DNA of 64,000 bases from Agromyces terreus (GTDB taxonomy: Bacteria > Actinomycetota > Actinomycetes > Actinomycetales > Microbacteriaceae): the NCBI RefSeq assembly GCF_009749465.1, contig NZ_WBIS01000001.1:434001-498000 (forward strand), given 5' to 3'. A program made the position numbers and the translations under genes. The number at the start of each line of letters is the position of its first letter. The first letter of the stretch is position 1. The notes below the pieces were generated by a model. The model was not told the origin of the DNA. It did no database searches and saw only the letters and a list, made by a program, of their open reading frames with translations. Shown in pieces: positions 8,308 to 17,070 of the stretch.

Positions 8308-9521
8308 CGCGCACCGAGCGCTGCGAGGCGTTCCGAGGCATCCTGCAGCACCTCGAGGCGCTTGCAGAACGCGAAGCGCACGAGGCTCCGCGTGGCGTCG
8401 CGACGTTCCGGATGCACGAACGCCGAGATCGGCACACCGACGACCCCGGCGAGGTCGGGCAGCCGACGGCAGAGCTCGGCGCCGTCGTCGAACCCGAGCG
8501 GAGCGGCGTCCGCCACGATGAAATAGCCCGCCGCGGGCAGCGAGATCTCGAAGCCGGCGGCGACGAGCCCGGCTGCGAGCACGTCGCGTTTGGCGCGGAG
8601 GTTCGCCGCTGCATCCGCGAAGACATGGTCCGGCAGGTCGAGCCCGGCGGCGATGGCCGGCTGGAACGGCGCACCGTTGACGTAGGTGAGGTACTGCTTC
8701 ACCGCGAGGATCGCCGTGACGAGGTGCGCCGGGGCCACGAGCCAGCCCACCTTCCACCCCGTGGTGCTGAACGTCTTACCGCCCGAGGAGATCGTCACCG
8801 TGCGCTCACGGGCGCCGGGCAGCGCGGCGATCGGCACGTGCGTGCCGTCGAACACGAGGTGCTCGTAGACCTCGTCGGTCACGATGATCGCGTCGTGCCG
8901 TTCGGCCAGTTCGACGACGAGCCCGAGCGTGTCGCGGTCGAGCACGGCACCGGTCGGGTTGTGCGGGGTGTTGACGATGACGAGCCGGGTGCGCGGGCCG
9001 ATCGCCGCCGTGAGCTCGTCGGGATCGGGCCGCCAGTCGGGGAACCGCAGCGGGACCGTGCGGTGCACGCCGCCCGCACGCGCGATGAGGGCCGCGTAGG
9101 CGTCGTAGGAGGGTTCGAACGTGACGACCTCGTCGCCGTCGTCGACCAGGGCGAGGATCGTCGCCGCCAGCGCCTCGGTCGCGCCCGCGGTCACGAGCAC
9201 CTCGGATGCCGCATCCGCCTCGATGCCGTACCAGCGCCGCTGATGGCGGGCGATCGCCTCGCGCAGCACCGGCATGCCGGGCCCCGGCGGGTACTGGTTC
9301 ACCCCGTCGGCGATGGCCTGCATGGCCGCCTCGAGCACCTCGGCCGGGCCGTCCTCGTCGGGGAACCCCTGACCGAGGTTGATCGCGTCCGTGCGCGAGG
9401 CCAGCGCGCTCATCTCGGCGAAGATCGTCGCGGCGACGACGCCGTCGGGGGAGAGGAGCCCGGCGCCGGCCGCGGTGCGCTGCCACGGGCGGAGGCGGGA
9501 TCCGGAGTCGAAGTCGGTCAC
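8304..9521 (-). CDS. PLP-dependent aminotransferase, class I/II fold
   Basis: 405-residue fold-type I aminotransferase. Motifs include I-N-L-G-Q-G-F-P near residue 45, N-T-P-H-N-P-T-G near 175, T-D-E-V-Y-E-H near 210 and the PLP lysine in S-S-G-G-K-T-F-S near 245. It resembles the methionine/kynurenine aminotransferase and actinobacterial DapC-like branch, so substrate assignment is open. Start: GTG at 9521, 6 nt after a TACGGT hexamer; a GTG two codons earlier is the alternative. Its stop overlaps the start of the GNAT gene. Confidence 0.88.
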   Translation of the reverse strand: MTDFDSGSRLRPWQRTAAGAGLLSPDGVVAATIFAEMSALASRTDAINLGQGFPDEDGPAEVLEAAMQAIADGVNQYPPGPGMPVLREAIARHQRRWYGIEADAASEVLVTAGATEALAATILALVDDGDEVVTFEPSYDAYAALIARAGGVHRTVPLRFPDWRPDPDELTAAIGPRTRLVIVNTPHNPTGAVLDRDTLGLVVELAERHDAIIVTDEVYEHLVFDGTHVPIAALPGARERTVTISSGGKTFSTTGWKVGWLVAPAHLVTAILAVKQYLTYVNGAPFQPAIAAGLDLPDHVFADAAANLRAKRDVLAAGLVAAGFEISLPAAGYFIVADAAPLGFDDGAELCRRLPDLAGVVGVPISAFVHPERRDATRSLVRFAFCKRLEVLQDASERLAALGAR

Positions 9522-9527
9522 GCTCAC

Positions 9528-9533
9528 ACCGTA
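9528..9533 (-). promoter_or_regulatory. -10 element of the aminotransferase gene
   Basis: TACGGT on the minus strand, 6 nt before the GTG at 9521. Confidence 0.5.
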
Positions 9534-9712
9534 TGTCAGGGTGCGGCCGCTACGCTGTCCCACGGCGTTCCCGGGCGGGAATCCGCGGGGTTCGCCCTCG
9601 TCTCTCGAGCACTCGGGGCCTTCACCGCCGGGGGATAGCAAGATCACAGACTTCGCCGATGCGTCGCACAGGTTGCGGCGGGAAGCTGGCTTCGCCTTGG
9701 AAGGAGCACACC

Positions 9713-11593
9713 ATGACCGACAGCACCGAGGGCCCCACGCAGCCTGAGCACGAGAACGTCTCCGAGAACGCTGCGCCCACCGCGCCCGACACCGCAGCAG
9801 CGGCAGCACCGACGACGGATGCCGCTCCCGCGACCGGCGCCGTGCCCGCAGTTCCCGGCGCCCCCGCAGCGGCCGAGGCCGCCCCGGCCGCACCTGCCGC
9901 CGCCGTGAGCGACGCGGCCCCCGTGAGCGACGCCGCCCCGGCCGCGCCCGCAGCCCCGGCCGCACCTGCCGCCGCCGTGAGCGACGCCGCGCCCGCCGCT
10001 CCCGCTGCGCCCGCAGCTCCGGCCGCTCCCGCCCCGGTGCAGGCGACCGGAACGGTGTACACGCCCGGCCAGGCCCCCCAGCCCTACGCCTCGGCTCCGG
10101 CCGCTCCGGTGCGCGCCGCGACGCCGACCGCTCCGACCGCGCCCATCGCGGGTGCGACGGCGGCCGGCGTCGCCGCGCCGGTCGCGACCGGCTACGCGGC
10201 CCCGGCCCAGCCCGGTCAGATCCCGCCGGCGTTCGGCGGTCCCCGTCCGGGCGAGACGCAGCCGACGCAGCCCATCGCGGGCGTGCCGCCCTACAACGCG
10301 GGGCCCACGGCTCCGGGCGTGGCCGGCCAGGAGCAGCCGAAGAAGCGCGTCGGGTTCGGCATCGCCGCAGCCCTCGTGGCGGCCGCGCTCATCGGCGGCG
10401 CATCGGGTGCGGGCATCACCGCCCTCGTCAACTCCGACGACCGGGGCGCGACCGCCTCCGACACCGCGAGCGCGCAGAACATCGTCGTCAACGACACCGA
10501 CTCGGTGAACCAGATCACGGCCGTGGCCGCCAAGGCGAGCCCGAGCGTCGTCACGATCTCCGTCGCGGGCAGCAGCGCCGCGGGCACCGGTTCGGGCATC
10601 ATCCTCTCCGACGACGGCTACGTGCTGACCAACACGCACGTGGTCACCCTCGACGGCGAGATCTCCGACCCGAGCATCCAGGTCAAGACGGCCGACGGTC
10701 ACCTCTACGGGGCGACCGTCGTCGGCACCGACCCCCTGTCGGACCTCGCGGTCATCAAGCTGACGGATGCCTCGGGCCTCACCCCGCTCGAGTTCGCCGA
10801 CTCCGACGAGCTCAACGTGGGCGACACCGCGATCGCCATCGGCGCACCCCTCGGCCTCTCGGGCACGGTGACCAACGGCATCGTCAGCGCGCTCAACCGC
10901 TCGATCGACGTCGCCTCCTCGGCCGCGCCGAGCACGCCCGACGACTCGACCGACGGTCAGGGCCAAGACGGGGGCCAGGGCGAGGACGGCGGATCCGACA
11001 GCCCGTTCGACTTCTTCTTCGACCTGCCCGACGGCGGCGACGGGAGCGACGGCGGCCAGCAGCAGCGACAGCAGCAGACGGCGACCAGCCAGGTGTCGCT
11101 GCCGGTCATCCAGACGGATGCCGCGATCAACCCGGGCAACTCGGGCGGCGCGCTCCTCGACTCCGACGGCAAGCTCATCGGCGTGAACGTCGCGATCCTC
11201 TCGACGGGTTCCTCGTCGGAGTCCGGCAACATCGGCGTCGGCTTCGCCGTGCCGTCGAACCTCGCCAAGCGCATCGCCGAAGAGATCATCGACGACGGCG
11301 CCGCGACCCACGGGCTGCTCGGCGCCTCGGTGACCTCGGCCGAGGTGGCCCAGGGCAGCGACACCGTCGGCGCCCTCATCGCCGAGGCGCCCGTCGAGGG
11401 CGGGGCGGCCGCGGCCGCCGGCCTGCAGGAGGGCGACGTGATCACCGAGTTCAACGGCGTGCCGATCACCGACCAGACCGACCTCACCGCGCAGGTGCGG
11501 GCGCTGCCCGGCGGCGCGAAGGCGAGCCTCACGTACACGCGCGACGGCGAGTCGAAGACCGCCGAGGTCACCCTCGGCACCTTCGAGGGCTGA
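9713..11593 (+). CDS. Membrane-anchored HtrA/DegP-like serine protease with PDZ domain
   Basis: 626 residues, ATG preceded by AAGGAG. Residues 1-208 are a cytoplasmic Ala/Pro-rich low-complexity region. One membrane segment (about 211-236) is followed by a trypsin-like domain with His in T-N-T-H-V (near 308), Asp in D-L-A-V-I-K (near 343) and Ser in N-P-G-N-S-G-G-A (near 477). A PDZ domain occupies about 530-620. A 60-residue acidic, Gln-rich insert sits between the Asp and Ser motifs. The protease faces outward and likely handles envelope protein quality control. Divergent from the aminotransferase and closed by an 18-bp hairpin. Confidence 0.93.
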   Translation: MTDSTEGPTQPEHENVSENAAPTAPDTAAAAAPTTDAAPATGAVPAVPGAPAAAEAAPAAPAAAVSDAAPVSDAAPAAPAAPAAPAAAVSDAAPAAPAAPAAPAAPAPVQATGTVYTPGQAPQPYASAPAAPVRAATPTAPTAPIAGATAAGVAAPVATGYAAPAQPGQIPPAFGGPRPGETQPTQPIAGVPPYNAGPTAPGVAGQEQPKKRVGFGIAAALVAAALIGGASGAGITALVNSDDRGATASDTASAQNIVVNDTDSVNQITAVAAKASPSVVTISVAGSSAAGTGSGIILSDDGYVLTNTHVVTLDGEISDPSIQVKTADGHLYGATVVGTDPLSDLAVIKLTDASGLTPLEFADSDELNVGDTAIAIGAPLGLSGTVTNGIVSALNRSIDVASSAAPSTPDDSTDGQGQDGGQGEDGGSDSPFDFFFDLPDGGDGSDGGQQQRQQQTATSQVSLPVIQTDAAINPGNSGGALLDSDGKLIGVNVAILSTGSSSESGNIGVGFAVPSNLAKRIAEEIIDDGAATHGLLGASVTSAEVAQGSDTVGALIAEAPVEGGAAAAAGLQEGDVITEFNGVPITDQTDLTAQVRALPGGAKASLTYTRDGESKTAEVTLGTFEG

Positions 11594-11611
11594 GCCCGCG
11601 GCGAACCGATC

Positions 11612-11653
11612 CGAACGGCGGTGCCGGCCCCTGCGGGCCGGCACCGCCGTTCG
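11612..11653 (+). terminator. Terminator of the HtrA gene
   Basis: Perfect 18-bp stem (11612-11629 with 11636-11653) with a 6-nt loop, 19 nt after the stop codon. Confidence 0.75.
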
Positions 11654-11707
11654 CGTTCCCGCCCGTCGCGGGCCCCGCGCCGCCGGGGAACGGCGGGCGT
11701 CGGCTGC

Positions 11708-11713
11708 TAGGCT
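11708..11713 (+). promoter_or_regulatory. -10 element of the GT2 gene
   Basis: TAGGCT, 27 nt before the ATG at 11741. Unlike most neighbours the leader is long enough to carry a ribosome site (GTGAGGA). Confidence 0.45.
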
Positions 11714-11740
11714 CGATCGACCCGATCACGAGTGAGGAAC

Positions 11741-12796
11741 ATGCCCGAGCAGCACCACGAGGCGACCCCTTCGCCCCTCGTCGGCGTGTCCTACGTGATG
11801 CCCGTGCTCAACGACGCCTCGCACGTGCTCGAGGCCGTCGAGTCGATCCTCGCGCAGGACTACGAGGGCCCCGTCGAGGTGCTCATCGCACTCGGTCCCT
11901 CGATCGACGGCACCAACGAGCTGGTCGCAGACCTCGCGGGGCGCGACGCGCGCATCCACGTGCTCGAGAACGCCGCGGGTTCCACGCCGGCCGGGCTGAA
12001 CCTCGGCATCCGGGCGGCGGTGTACCCGGTCGTGGTGCGCGTCGACTCGCATTCGAAGCTCCCGGCCCACTACGCCAGGGTCGCGGTCGAGGTGCTCGAG
12101 CGCACGGGCGCCGACAACGTCGGCGGCATCATGGACGCGAGGGGCATCACGCCGTTCCAGCAGGCGGTCGCGCTCGCCTACACCACGAAGGTCGGCCTCG
12201 GCGGCGGTTCCTTCCACGTCGGCGGCGAAGAGGGCCCGGCCGACACCGTCTACCTCGGCGTGTTCCGTCGCGAGGCGCTGCTGCGGGTGGGCCTCTTCGA
12301 CGAGGGCATCAAGCGCGGTCAGGACTGGGAGCTCAACCGCCGCCTGCGGGCCGACGGCGGGGTCGTGTGGTTCACCCCCGAGCTCGCGGTCACGTACCGC
12401 CCGCGTGCGACGCTCGAACGGCTGGCCAGGCAGATGTTCTCGACGGGCCTCTGGCGGGGCGAGCTCGCACGTCGGTTCCCGGGCGCCAGCGGCATCCGGT
12501 ACTTCGTTCCCCCCGTCATGGTCGTGGGCGTGATCCTCGGCCTCGTGGTCGGCGTGCTCGGGCTCGTGCAGGCTGCGCTGGGGGCGACGCCCTGGCTGCT
12601 GCTCGGGTTCGCCGTGCCGGCGGTCTACCTGCTCTTCGTGCTCGCGGCGACGCTGCTGTACGCGCGCGGTCACGGCGTGCGCACGGCGCTCTGGTTTCTC
12701 GTAGTCTTGCCATGCATTCACGTCTTCTGGGGGGCCGGTTTCGTGCCGGGGTACCTCGCGCTGACGAGCAACATCGCCGAACACACGGGAAGGTGA
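11741..12796 (+). CDS. Glycosyltransferase family 2, membrane-associated
   Basis: 351 residues. The GT-A domain shows V-S-Y-V-M-P-V-L-N-D near the N-terminus, the D-x-D-like V-R-V-D-S-H-S near 110 and Q-D-W-E-L-N-R near 200, and is followed by two or three membrane segments in the last 100 residues. The architecture resembles ExoA-like succinoglycan transferases. It opens a four-gene run with a CDP-alcohol phosphotransferase, another GT2 and a TagF-like enzyme, so the likely substrate is a lipid-linked cell-wall glycopolymer. The ATG at 11741 follows a GAGG site; a GTG three codons upstream is possible. Confidence 0.88.
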   Translation: MPEQHHEATPSPLVGVSYVMPVLNDASHVLEAVESILAQDYEGPVEVLIALGPSIDGTNELVADLAGRDARIHVLENAAGSTPAGLNLGIRAAVYPVVVRVDSHSKLPAHYARVAVEVLERTGADNVGGIMDARGITPFQQAVALAYTTKVGLGGGSFHVGGEEGPADTVYLGVFRREALLRVGLFDEGIKRGQDWELNRRLRADGGVVWFTPELAVTYRPRATLERLARQMFSTGLWRGELARRFPGASGIRYFVPPVMVVGVILGLVVGVLGLVQAALGATPWLLLGFAVPAVYLLFVLAATLLYARGHGVRTALWFLVVLPCIHVFWGAGFVPGYLALTSNIAEHTGR

Positions 12797-12801
12797 CACG
12801 G

Positions 12802-13611
12802 ATGTCGCGCATCGACCCGCACGGGAGGCCCGCGAGCATCGCGGAGCTCCGCGCCGTCGCGCAGCCGCCCGAGGTGCGCGGCCGGCGCAACGCCGAGCAC
12901 TGGACGGCCTCGCTCTACCTGCGGCGGTTCTCGCCCTACCTGACGTGGTGGTTCCTGAAGACGCCGATCTCGGCCAACGGGGTCACCGGCATCATGATCC
13001 TCGTCGGCTGGTCGACGGCGGCGGCCCTGCTCATCCCCGGGGTCTGGGGGGCGCTGCTCGCGGTCGTGCTCGGGCAGCTGCAGATGCTCGTCGACTGCTG
13101 CGACGGCGAGGTCGCCCGGTGGCGGCGCACCTCCTCGCCGGCGGGCGTGTTCCTCGACAAGGTGGGCCACTACTCGACCGAGGCGCTCATCCCGCTCGCG
13201 CTCGGCATCCGGGCGGCCGCGTACCCGCTCGAGTTCCCGGCCGACTTCCTCTGGACCACCCTCGCCGCGCTCCTCGCGCTCGTGATCGTGCTGAACAAGG
13301 CGCTCAACGACATGGTCCACGTCGCCCGGGCCAACGCCGGCCTCTCGAAGCTGGCCGACACCCACGGCGAGAGCGCGCCGCGCGGCGGCCTCGTCGCCAA
13401 GCTCCGCAGGGCGGCGAGGTTCGTGCCGTTCCACCGCCTCTACCACTCGGTCGAACTGACGCTCATCGTGTTCGCGGCCTCGCTCGTGGGGCTCGTGTTC
13501 GGCCAGCCGCTCGTCGACCGCATCGTGCTCTCGGCGTTGCTCCCGCTCGCGATCCTCGCCGTGTTCGGGCATTTCGTCGCGATCATGGCATCCCGCCGTG
13601 TCCGGTCCTGA
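12802..13611 (+). CDS. CDP-alcohol phosphatidyltransferase-family membrane enzyme
   Basis: 269 residues with several membrane segments. The CDP-alcohol phosphotransferase motif is present as D-C-C-D-G-E-V-A-R, then G-V-F-L-D-K-V-G-H. The fourth, catalytic-base Asp of the consensus is His here. The family transfers a phospho-alcohol from a CDP-linked donor. In this context it may move a polyol or sugar phosphate onto a wall-polymer precursor rather than make a phospholipid. GGAAGGTGA upstream overlaps the previous stop, indicating coupled translation. Confidence 0.87.
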   Translation: MSRIDPHGRPASIAELRAVAQPPEVRGRRNAEHWTASLYLRRFSPYLTWWFLKTPISANGVTGIMILVGWSTAAALLIPGVWGALLAVVLGQLQMLVDCCDGEVARWRRTSSPAGVFLDKVGHYSTEALIPLALGIRAAAYPLEFPADFLWTTLAALLALVIVLNKALNDMVHVARANAGLSKLADTHGESAPRGGLVAKLRRAARFVPFHRLYHSVELTLIVFAASLVGLVFGQPLVDRIVLSALLPLAILAVFGHFVAIMASRRVRS

Positions 13612-14533
13612 GGCCTCCGGCCACCGCCCCGAGCCGGCGCTTCCAGCGGCAGGGGCGATGCCGCGGGTCGGTGTCGTGGTGCTCACCATGGGCACGCGTC
13701 CCGACGACCTCGCGCGCGGCATCCGCAGCGTCCTCGATCAGGTCGGCGTCGAGGTCGACGTGGTCTGCGTCGGCAACGGGTGGGATCCGGCGACCGCCGA
13801 ACCGCCGCTGCCCGCCGGCGTCAAGACGCTGCACCTGCCCGAGAACCTCGGCATCCCGGCCGGCCGCAACCGCGGTGTGCCCGAGGTCGCGGGCGACGTG
13901 CTCTTCTTCCTCGACGACGACGCGTTCCTGCCGAGCGGAACCTTCCTGAGCGACGGATGCCGCATGCTCGCCGCCCGGCCCGAGCTCGGCCTCATCCAGC
14001 CCCGGGTCGTCGACCCCACCGGGTTGGTCTCGCCCCGACGATGGATCCCGCGCATCCGCAAGGGCGAGGCCTCGCACTCTTCGCCCGTGTTCTCCTGCTG
14101 GGAGGGCGCCGTGCTCCTGCCGCGAGCCGTGTTCGAGGCGGCCGGCGGTTGGGCCGACCCGTTCTTCTACGCCCACGAGGGCATCGAACTCGCCTGGCGC
14201 GTCTGGGACACCGGCCGCATCGCGTGGTACGCGGGCGATCTCGAGGCGGGGCATCCGGTCATCGATCCGGCGCGGCACGCCTACTACTACCGGCTCAACG
14301 CGCGCAATCGCGTGTGGCTCGCGCGCCGCAACCTCCCGTACGTGCTCGTGCCGCTCTACGTGGGCTCGTGGACCGCGATCCAGGTCCTGCGCTGGGCGAG
14401 GAATCCCGCGGCGCTCAAGGCCTGGTTCGGCGGTTGGCGTGCCGGTTGGCGCGAGCACCCCGGGGAGCGGCGGTGCATGACCTGGCGCACCGTGTGGCGC
14501 ATGGCCCGCGCCGGCCGTCCGCCCGTCGTCTGA
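13598..14533 (+). CDS. Glycosyltransferase family 2
   Basis: 311 residues. GT-A features: V-G-V-V-V-L-T-M-G near residue 23, N-L-G-I-P-A-G-R-N-R-G near 85, the metal-binding F-L-D-D-D-A-F near 108, and an acceptor-side motif W-E-G-A-V-L-L-P near 168. Rhamnosyl- and galactofuranosyl-transferase-like GT2 enzymes share this plan; the sugar is not determinable. The GTG start overlaps the previous gene by 14 bp, so the two are in one operon. Confidence 0.88.
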   Translation: MSGPEASGHRPEPALPAAGAMPRVGVVVLTMGTRPDDLARGIRSVLDQVGVEVDVVCVGNGWDPATAEPPLPAGVKTLHLPENLGIPAGRNRGVPEVAGDVLFFLDDDAFLPSGTFLSDGCRMLAARPELGLIQPRVVDPTGLVSPRRWIPRIRKGEASHSSPVFSCWEGAVLLPRAVFEAAGGWADPFFYAHEGIELAWRVWDTGRIAWYAGDLEAGHPVIDPARHAYYYRLNARNRVWLARRNLPYVLVPLYVGSWTAIQVLRWARNPAALKAWFGGWRAGWREHPGERRCMTWRTVWRMARAGRPPVV

Positions 14534-14618
14534 CCGGCGTGAGTCGGGCGCCCGTAACGATCGACCATCGGTGTGCGGGCGGACGCCGCTCCGAGGCATC
14601 CGCTCGGGGGCGCCTCGC

Positions 14619-14624
14619 TACCCT
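14619..14624 (+). promoter_or_regulatory. -10 element of the TagF-like gene
   Basis: TACCCT, 6 nt before the GTG at 14631. This suggests a separate promoter inside the wall-polymer locus. Confidence 0.5.
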
Positions 14625-14630
14625 TGAACG

Positions 14631-15932
14631 GTGGGATTGCGAAGAGATGCACGCCGGGCCGTCAAGCTCGCCAAAGAGATCATGTGGTCGCGGCGTGCTC
14701 AGCGGGCGCTCGTCGACAAGCTCGCCGACCAGGCGCCGCTCGAGCCGCACCGGTTCCGCGTCGGGGTCTACTTCGCCGACGGCAAGGTCAACCTGTACCA
14801 GATGCGCCAGTGGTACGCCCCGCTCGCGACGCTCGCCGAGCGGCATCCGGTGCTCGTCCTCAGCCGTGCCTCCGGCGCCGCGCTGCAACTCCTCGACGAG
14901 TCGCCGCTGCCCGTGGCGTACGTGCGGAGGGTCGCCGACCTCGAGCGCGTCGTGCACGAGCAAGACCTGCACGTCATCTTCTACGTGAACCAGAACGCGA
15001 AGAACTTCCAGATGATGCGCTACGGGCGGCGCTGGCACGTGTTCATCAATCACGGCGAGTCCGACAAGATGTACATGACCACGAACCAGTTCAAGGCCTA
15101 CGACTACGCCCTCATCGCCGGCGACGCCGCCAGGGCGCGCCTCGAGAAGGTGCTCTGGGACTACGACTTCGACAAGCGGGCGATCCCGATCGGGCGCCCG
15201 CAGGCCGACCACTACCTCGACGGCACGACCCTGCCGTACACGCCCGACGACCGCGAGGTCGTGCTCTACGCACCGACATGGGAGGGCGACCGGGCCGCCG
15301 CCGCATACGGGTCGATCGCCACGCACGGCGTCCACCTCGTGAAGGGCCTGCTCGCCACCGGGCGGCACCGCGTCATCTACCGGCCGCACCCGCGCTCCGG
15401 GGTCGTCGACCCCGAGTACGGTGCCGCGAACGCGACGATCATCGCCGCGCTCGCCGCGGCGAACGCCGCCGATCCGACCGCGCAGCACATCTTCGACGAC
15501 GGCCCGAAGCTCGGCTGGCAGCTCGCCGCCGCCGATGTCGCGATCGTCGACATCTCGGCCATGGTCTACGACCGGCTCGCCGCGGGCAAGCCGCTGCTCA
15601 TCACCCGCCCGGTGAACCCCGCGGCGCAGATCGACACGGCCGGGTACCTGCAGGCGTGCGAATGGCTCGACGCCTCCGATCAGGCGGGAGCCGTCGCGCG
15701 CGTCGACGAGGTCGCCCACGACCGGGCGGCGCTCGAACGGCTCGGCGTCTGGGTCGAGCGGTACTTCGGCGACACGACGCCCGGTGTCACGACCGACCGG
15801 TTCCATGCCGCCGTCGACCACCTCATGGCCGAATGGGAGCGGTTCGCCGCTCTGCACGCCGAAGACGGCGAGGTCGACGAGCACGACGTCGAGGCCGAGC
15901 GCGAAGAGGACGATCTCGAGACGACCGCCTAG
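14631..15932 (+). CDS. CDP-glycerol glycerophosphotransferase-like wall polymer synthase (TagF/TagB family)
   Basis: 433 residues of the GT-B-like teichoic acid polymerase fold. Family landmarks: F-I-N-H-G-E-S-D-K (the H-G motif) near 138, Y-A-P-T-W-E-G near 215, Y-R-P-H-P-R near 247, and D-I-S-A-M-V-Y-D-R-L-A-A-G-K-P-L near 310. TagF-type enzymes polymerise polyol phosphates from CDP-activated donors at the membrane. The last 25 residues are strongly acidic. With the CDP-alcohol enzyme upstream and the TagGH exporter beyond, this supports a phosphate-linked wall polymer. Confidence 0.88.
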   Translation: MGLRRDARRAVKLAKEIMWSRRAQRALVDKLADQAPLEPHRFRVGVYFADGKVNLYQMRQWYAPLATLAERHPVLVLSRASGAALQLLDESPLPVAYVRRVADLERVVHEQDLHVIFYVNQNAKNFQMMRYGRRWHVFINHGESDKMYMTTNQFKAYDYALIAGDAARARLEKVLWDYDFDKRAIPIGRPQADHYLDGTTLPYTPDDREVVLYAPTWEGDRAAAAYGSIATHGVHLVKGLLATGRHRVIYRPHPRSGVVDPEYGAANATIIAALAAANAADPTAQHIFDDGPKLGWQLAAADVAIVDISAMVYDRLAAGKPLLITRPVNPAAQIDTAGYLQACEWLDASDQAGAVARVDEVAHDRAALERLGVWVERYFGDTTPGVTTDRFHAAVDHLMAEWERFAALHAEDGEVDEHDVEAEREEDDLETTA

Positions 15933-15934
15933 CT

Positions 15935-15953
15935 GCCGGGCACGACACCCGGC
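15935..15953. terminator. Small hairpin between convergent genes
   Basis: 6-bp GC stem (15935-15940 with 15948-15953) just after the TagF-like stop. Weak, but it is the only hairpin seen in this 75-nt gap. Confidence 0.3.
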
Positions 15954-16007
15954 GCGGCGGTGCTGCGCGGTGGACGTGGCCCGTGCGACACCGTTGACGA
16001 GGCGATC

Positions 16008-16997
16008 TCAGCGTTCGTCGACGCCGGACGGAGGCCCGTCGGGCGCCGACCATTCGGCATCGGCCGTCGCGACATCCGCGGTTGCCTCGAGCTGCCGGTC
16101 GCGCCGGCCGAGCCGCGACGCCGCACCGCGCAGGCCGCGGCTCGTCGACACCGCGACGGATCCGACCGCCGCGCCCGCCCGCGTGAGCCGCGCAGCGGTC
16201 GCGTTCAGCAGCGTCGGCGAATCGCCGGGCTCGAGCTCCGCGGGCAGCAGCACGGGGGGCTGGCCGAACGCCAGACGCGACTGCTGCAGCACCTTGCGGC
16301 CGAGCAGGTGGTTGCCCGTTCCGCCGATGGCGGCGCCGATGCCGAACGGGAGGGCCTTGCCGACGATGCCGGCCCCGCCCTTGACGGCGAACTGCTTGAT
16401 GAAGGACGAGCGAAGGCGGTCGGCGACCGGCCCGACGAGCGCACGGGGGAGCCCGTTCGTGATGAGCTCGCCCCAGTACGCCTCGCGGGCGATGCCGCCG
16501 CCGCTCGCCTGCCCGGCGAACTGTCGCACGAGGTCGACGCCCTCGCGGCCGAGCATGAGCGTCATCACGAGCGCCCTGGCGCGATCGGGGTTGTCGATGG
16601 CGATGCCGTGCACCTCGGCGACCGACTGCGCGAAGAGCGCCGTCGCCTCCAGGAAGCCCGCGGTCTCGATGCCCGACAGGGCCAGCGTCATGCCGGTGCC
16701 GATGCCCGGGATCACGGCGGTCGCGCCGACGGCGGCGCCGCCCGTCGTCACGGCGGCGAGGTAGCGCCGTTCGAGGATGCGCACGAGACGTTCGGTCGAG
16801 GCATCCGGAACCCGACGACGGATGCTGCGGATGTGCGCAACGACGATCGGACGCTGGATGGAGAGCACGGCGTCGATGCCGCGATCGAGCCCCGACCCGC
16901 CGGCCGGCGCCGCTTCATCGGGGCGCCCCGGCGCGGGCGGCGCCTCGTTCGGCGCGGAGCCGTCCATCGAGGTGATCTTGTGCACGCGCTCGGGCAT
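16008..16997 (-). CDS. Conserved hypothetical protein with glycine-rich hydrophobic core
   Basis: 329 residues; no family assigned with confidence, an EcsC-like protein being one possibility. Residues 1-40 are Pro/Ala-rich and disordered. A helical region I-R-R-R-V-P-D-A-S-T-E-R-L-V-R precedes a Gly/Ala-rich hydrophobic stretch (about 75-130). A second hydrophobic glycine-rich patch lies near 230. The C-terminus is basic, then acidic. The start at 16997 is preferred over one 16 codons upstream because TATCAT ends 6 nt before it. Membrane association is inferred from the hydrophobic segments. Confidence 0.65.
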   Translation of the reverse strand: MPERVHKITSMDGSAPNEAPPAPGRPDEAAPAGGSGLDRGIDAVLSIQRPIVVAHIRSIRRRVPDASTERLVRILERRYLAAVTTGGAAVGATAVIPGIGTGMTLALSGIETAGFLEATALFAQSVAEVHGIAIDNPDRARALVMTLMLGREGVDLVRQFAGQASGGGIAREAYWGELITNGLPRALVGPVADRLRSSFIKQFAVKGGAGIVGKALPFGIGAAIGGTGNHLLGRKVLQQSRLAFGQPPVLLPAELEPGDSPTLLNATAARLTRAGAAVGSVAVSTSRGLRGAASRLGRRDRQLEATADVATADAEWSAPDGPPSGVDER

Positions 16998-17003
16998 GCG
17001 GCG

Positions 17004-17009
17004 ATGATA
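17004..17009 (-). promoter_or_regulatory. -10 element of the hypothetical gene 16008-16997
   Basis: TATCAT on the minus strand, 6 nt before the ATG at 16997. Confidence 0.5.
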
Positions 17010-17070
17010 CGGGACGGTGCTGGGGGAGTCCCTCCGCGGGCGCACCCGTGGACAGCGCCGGGGAAGCGTG

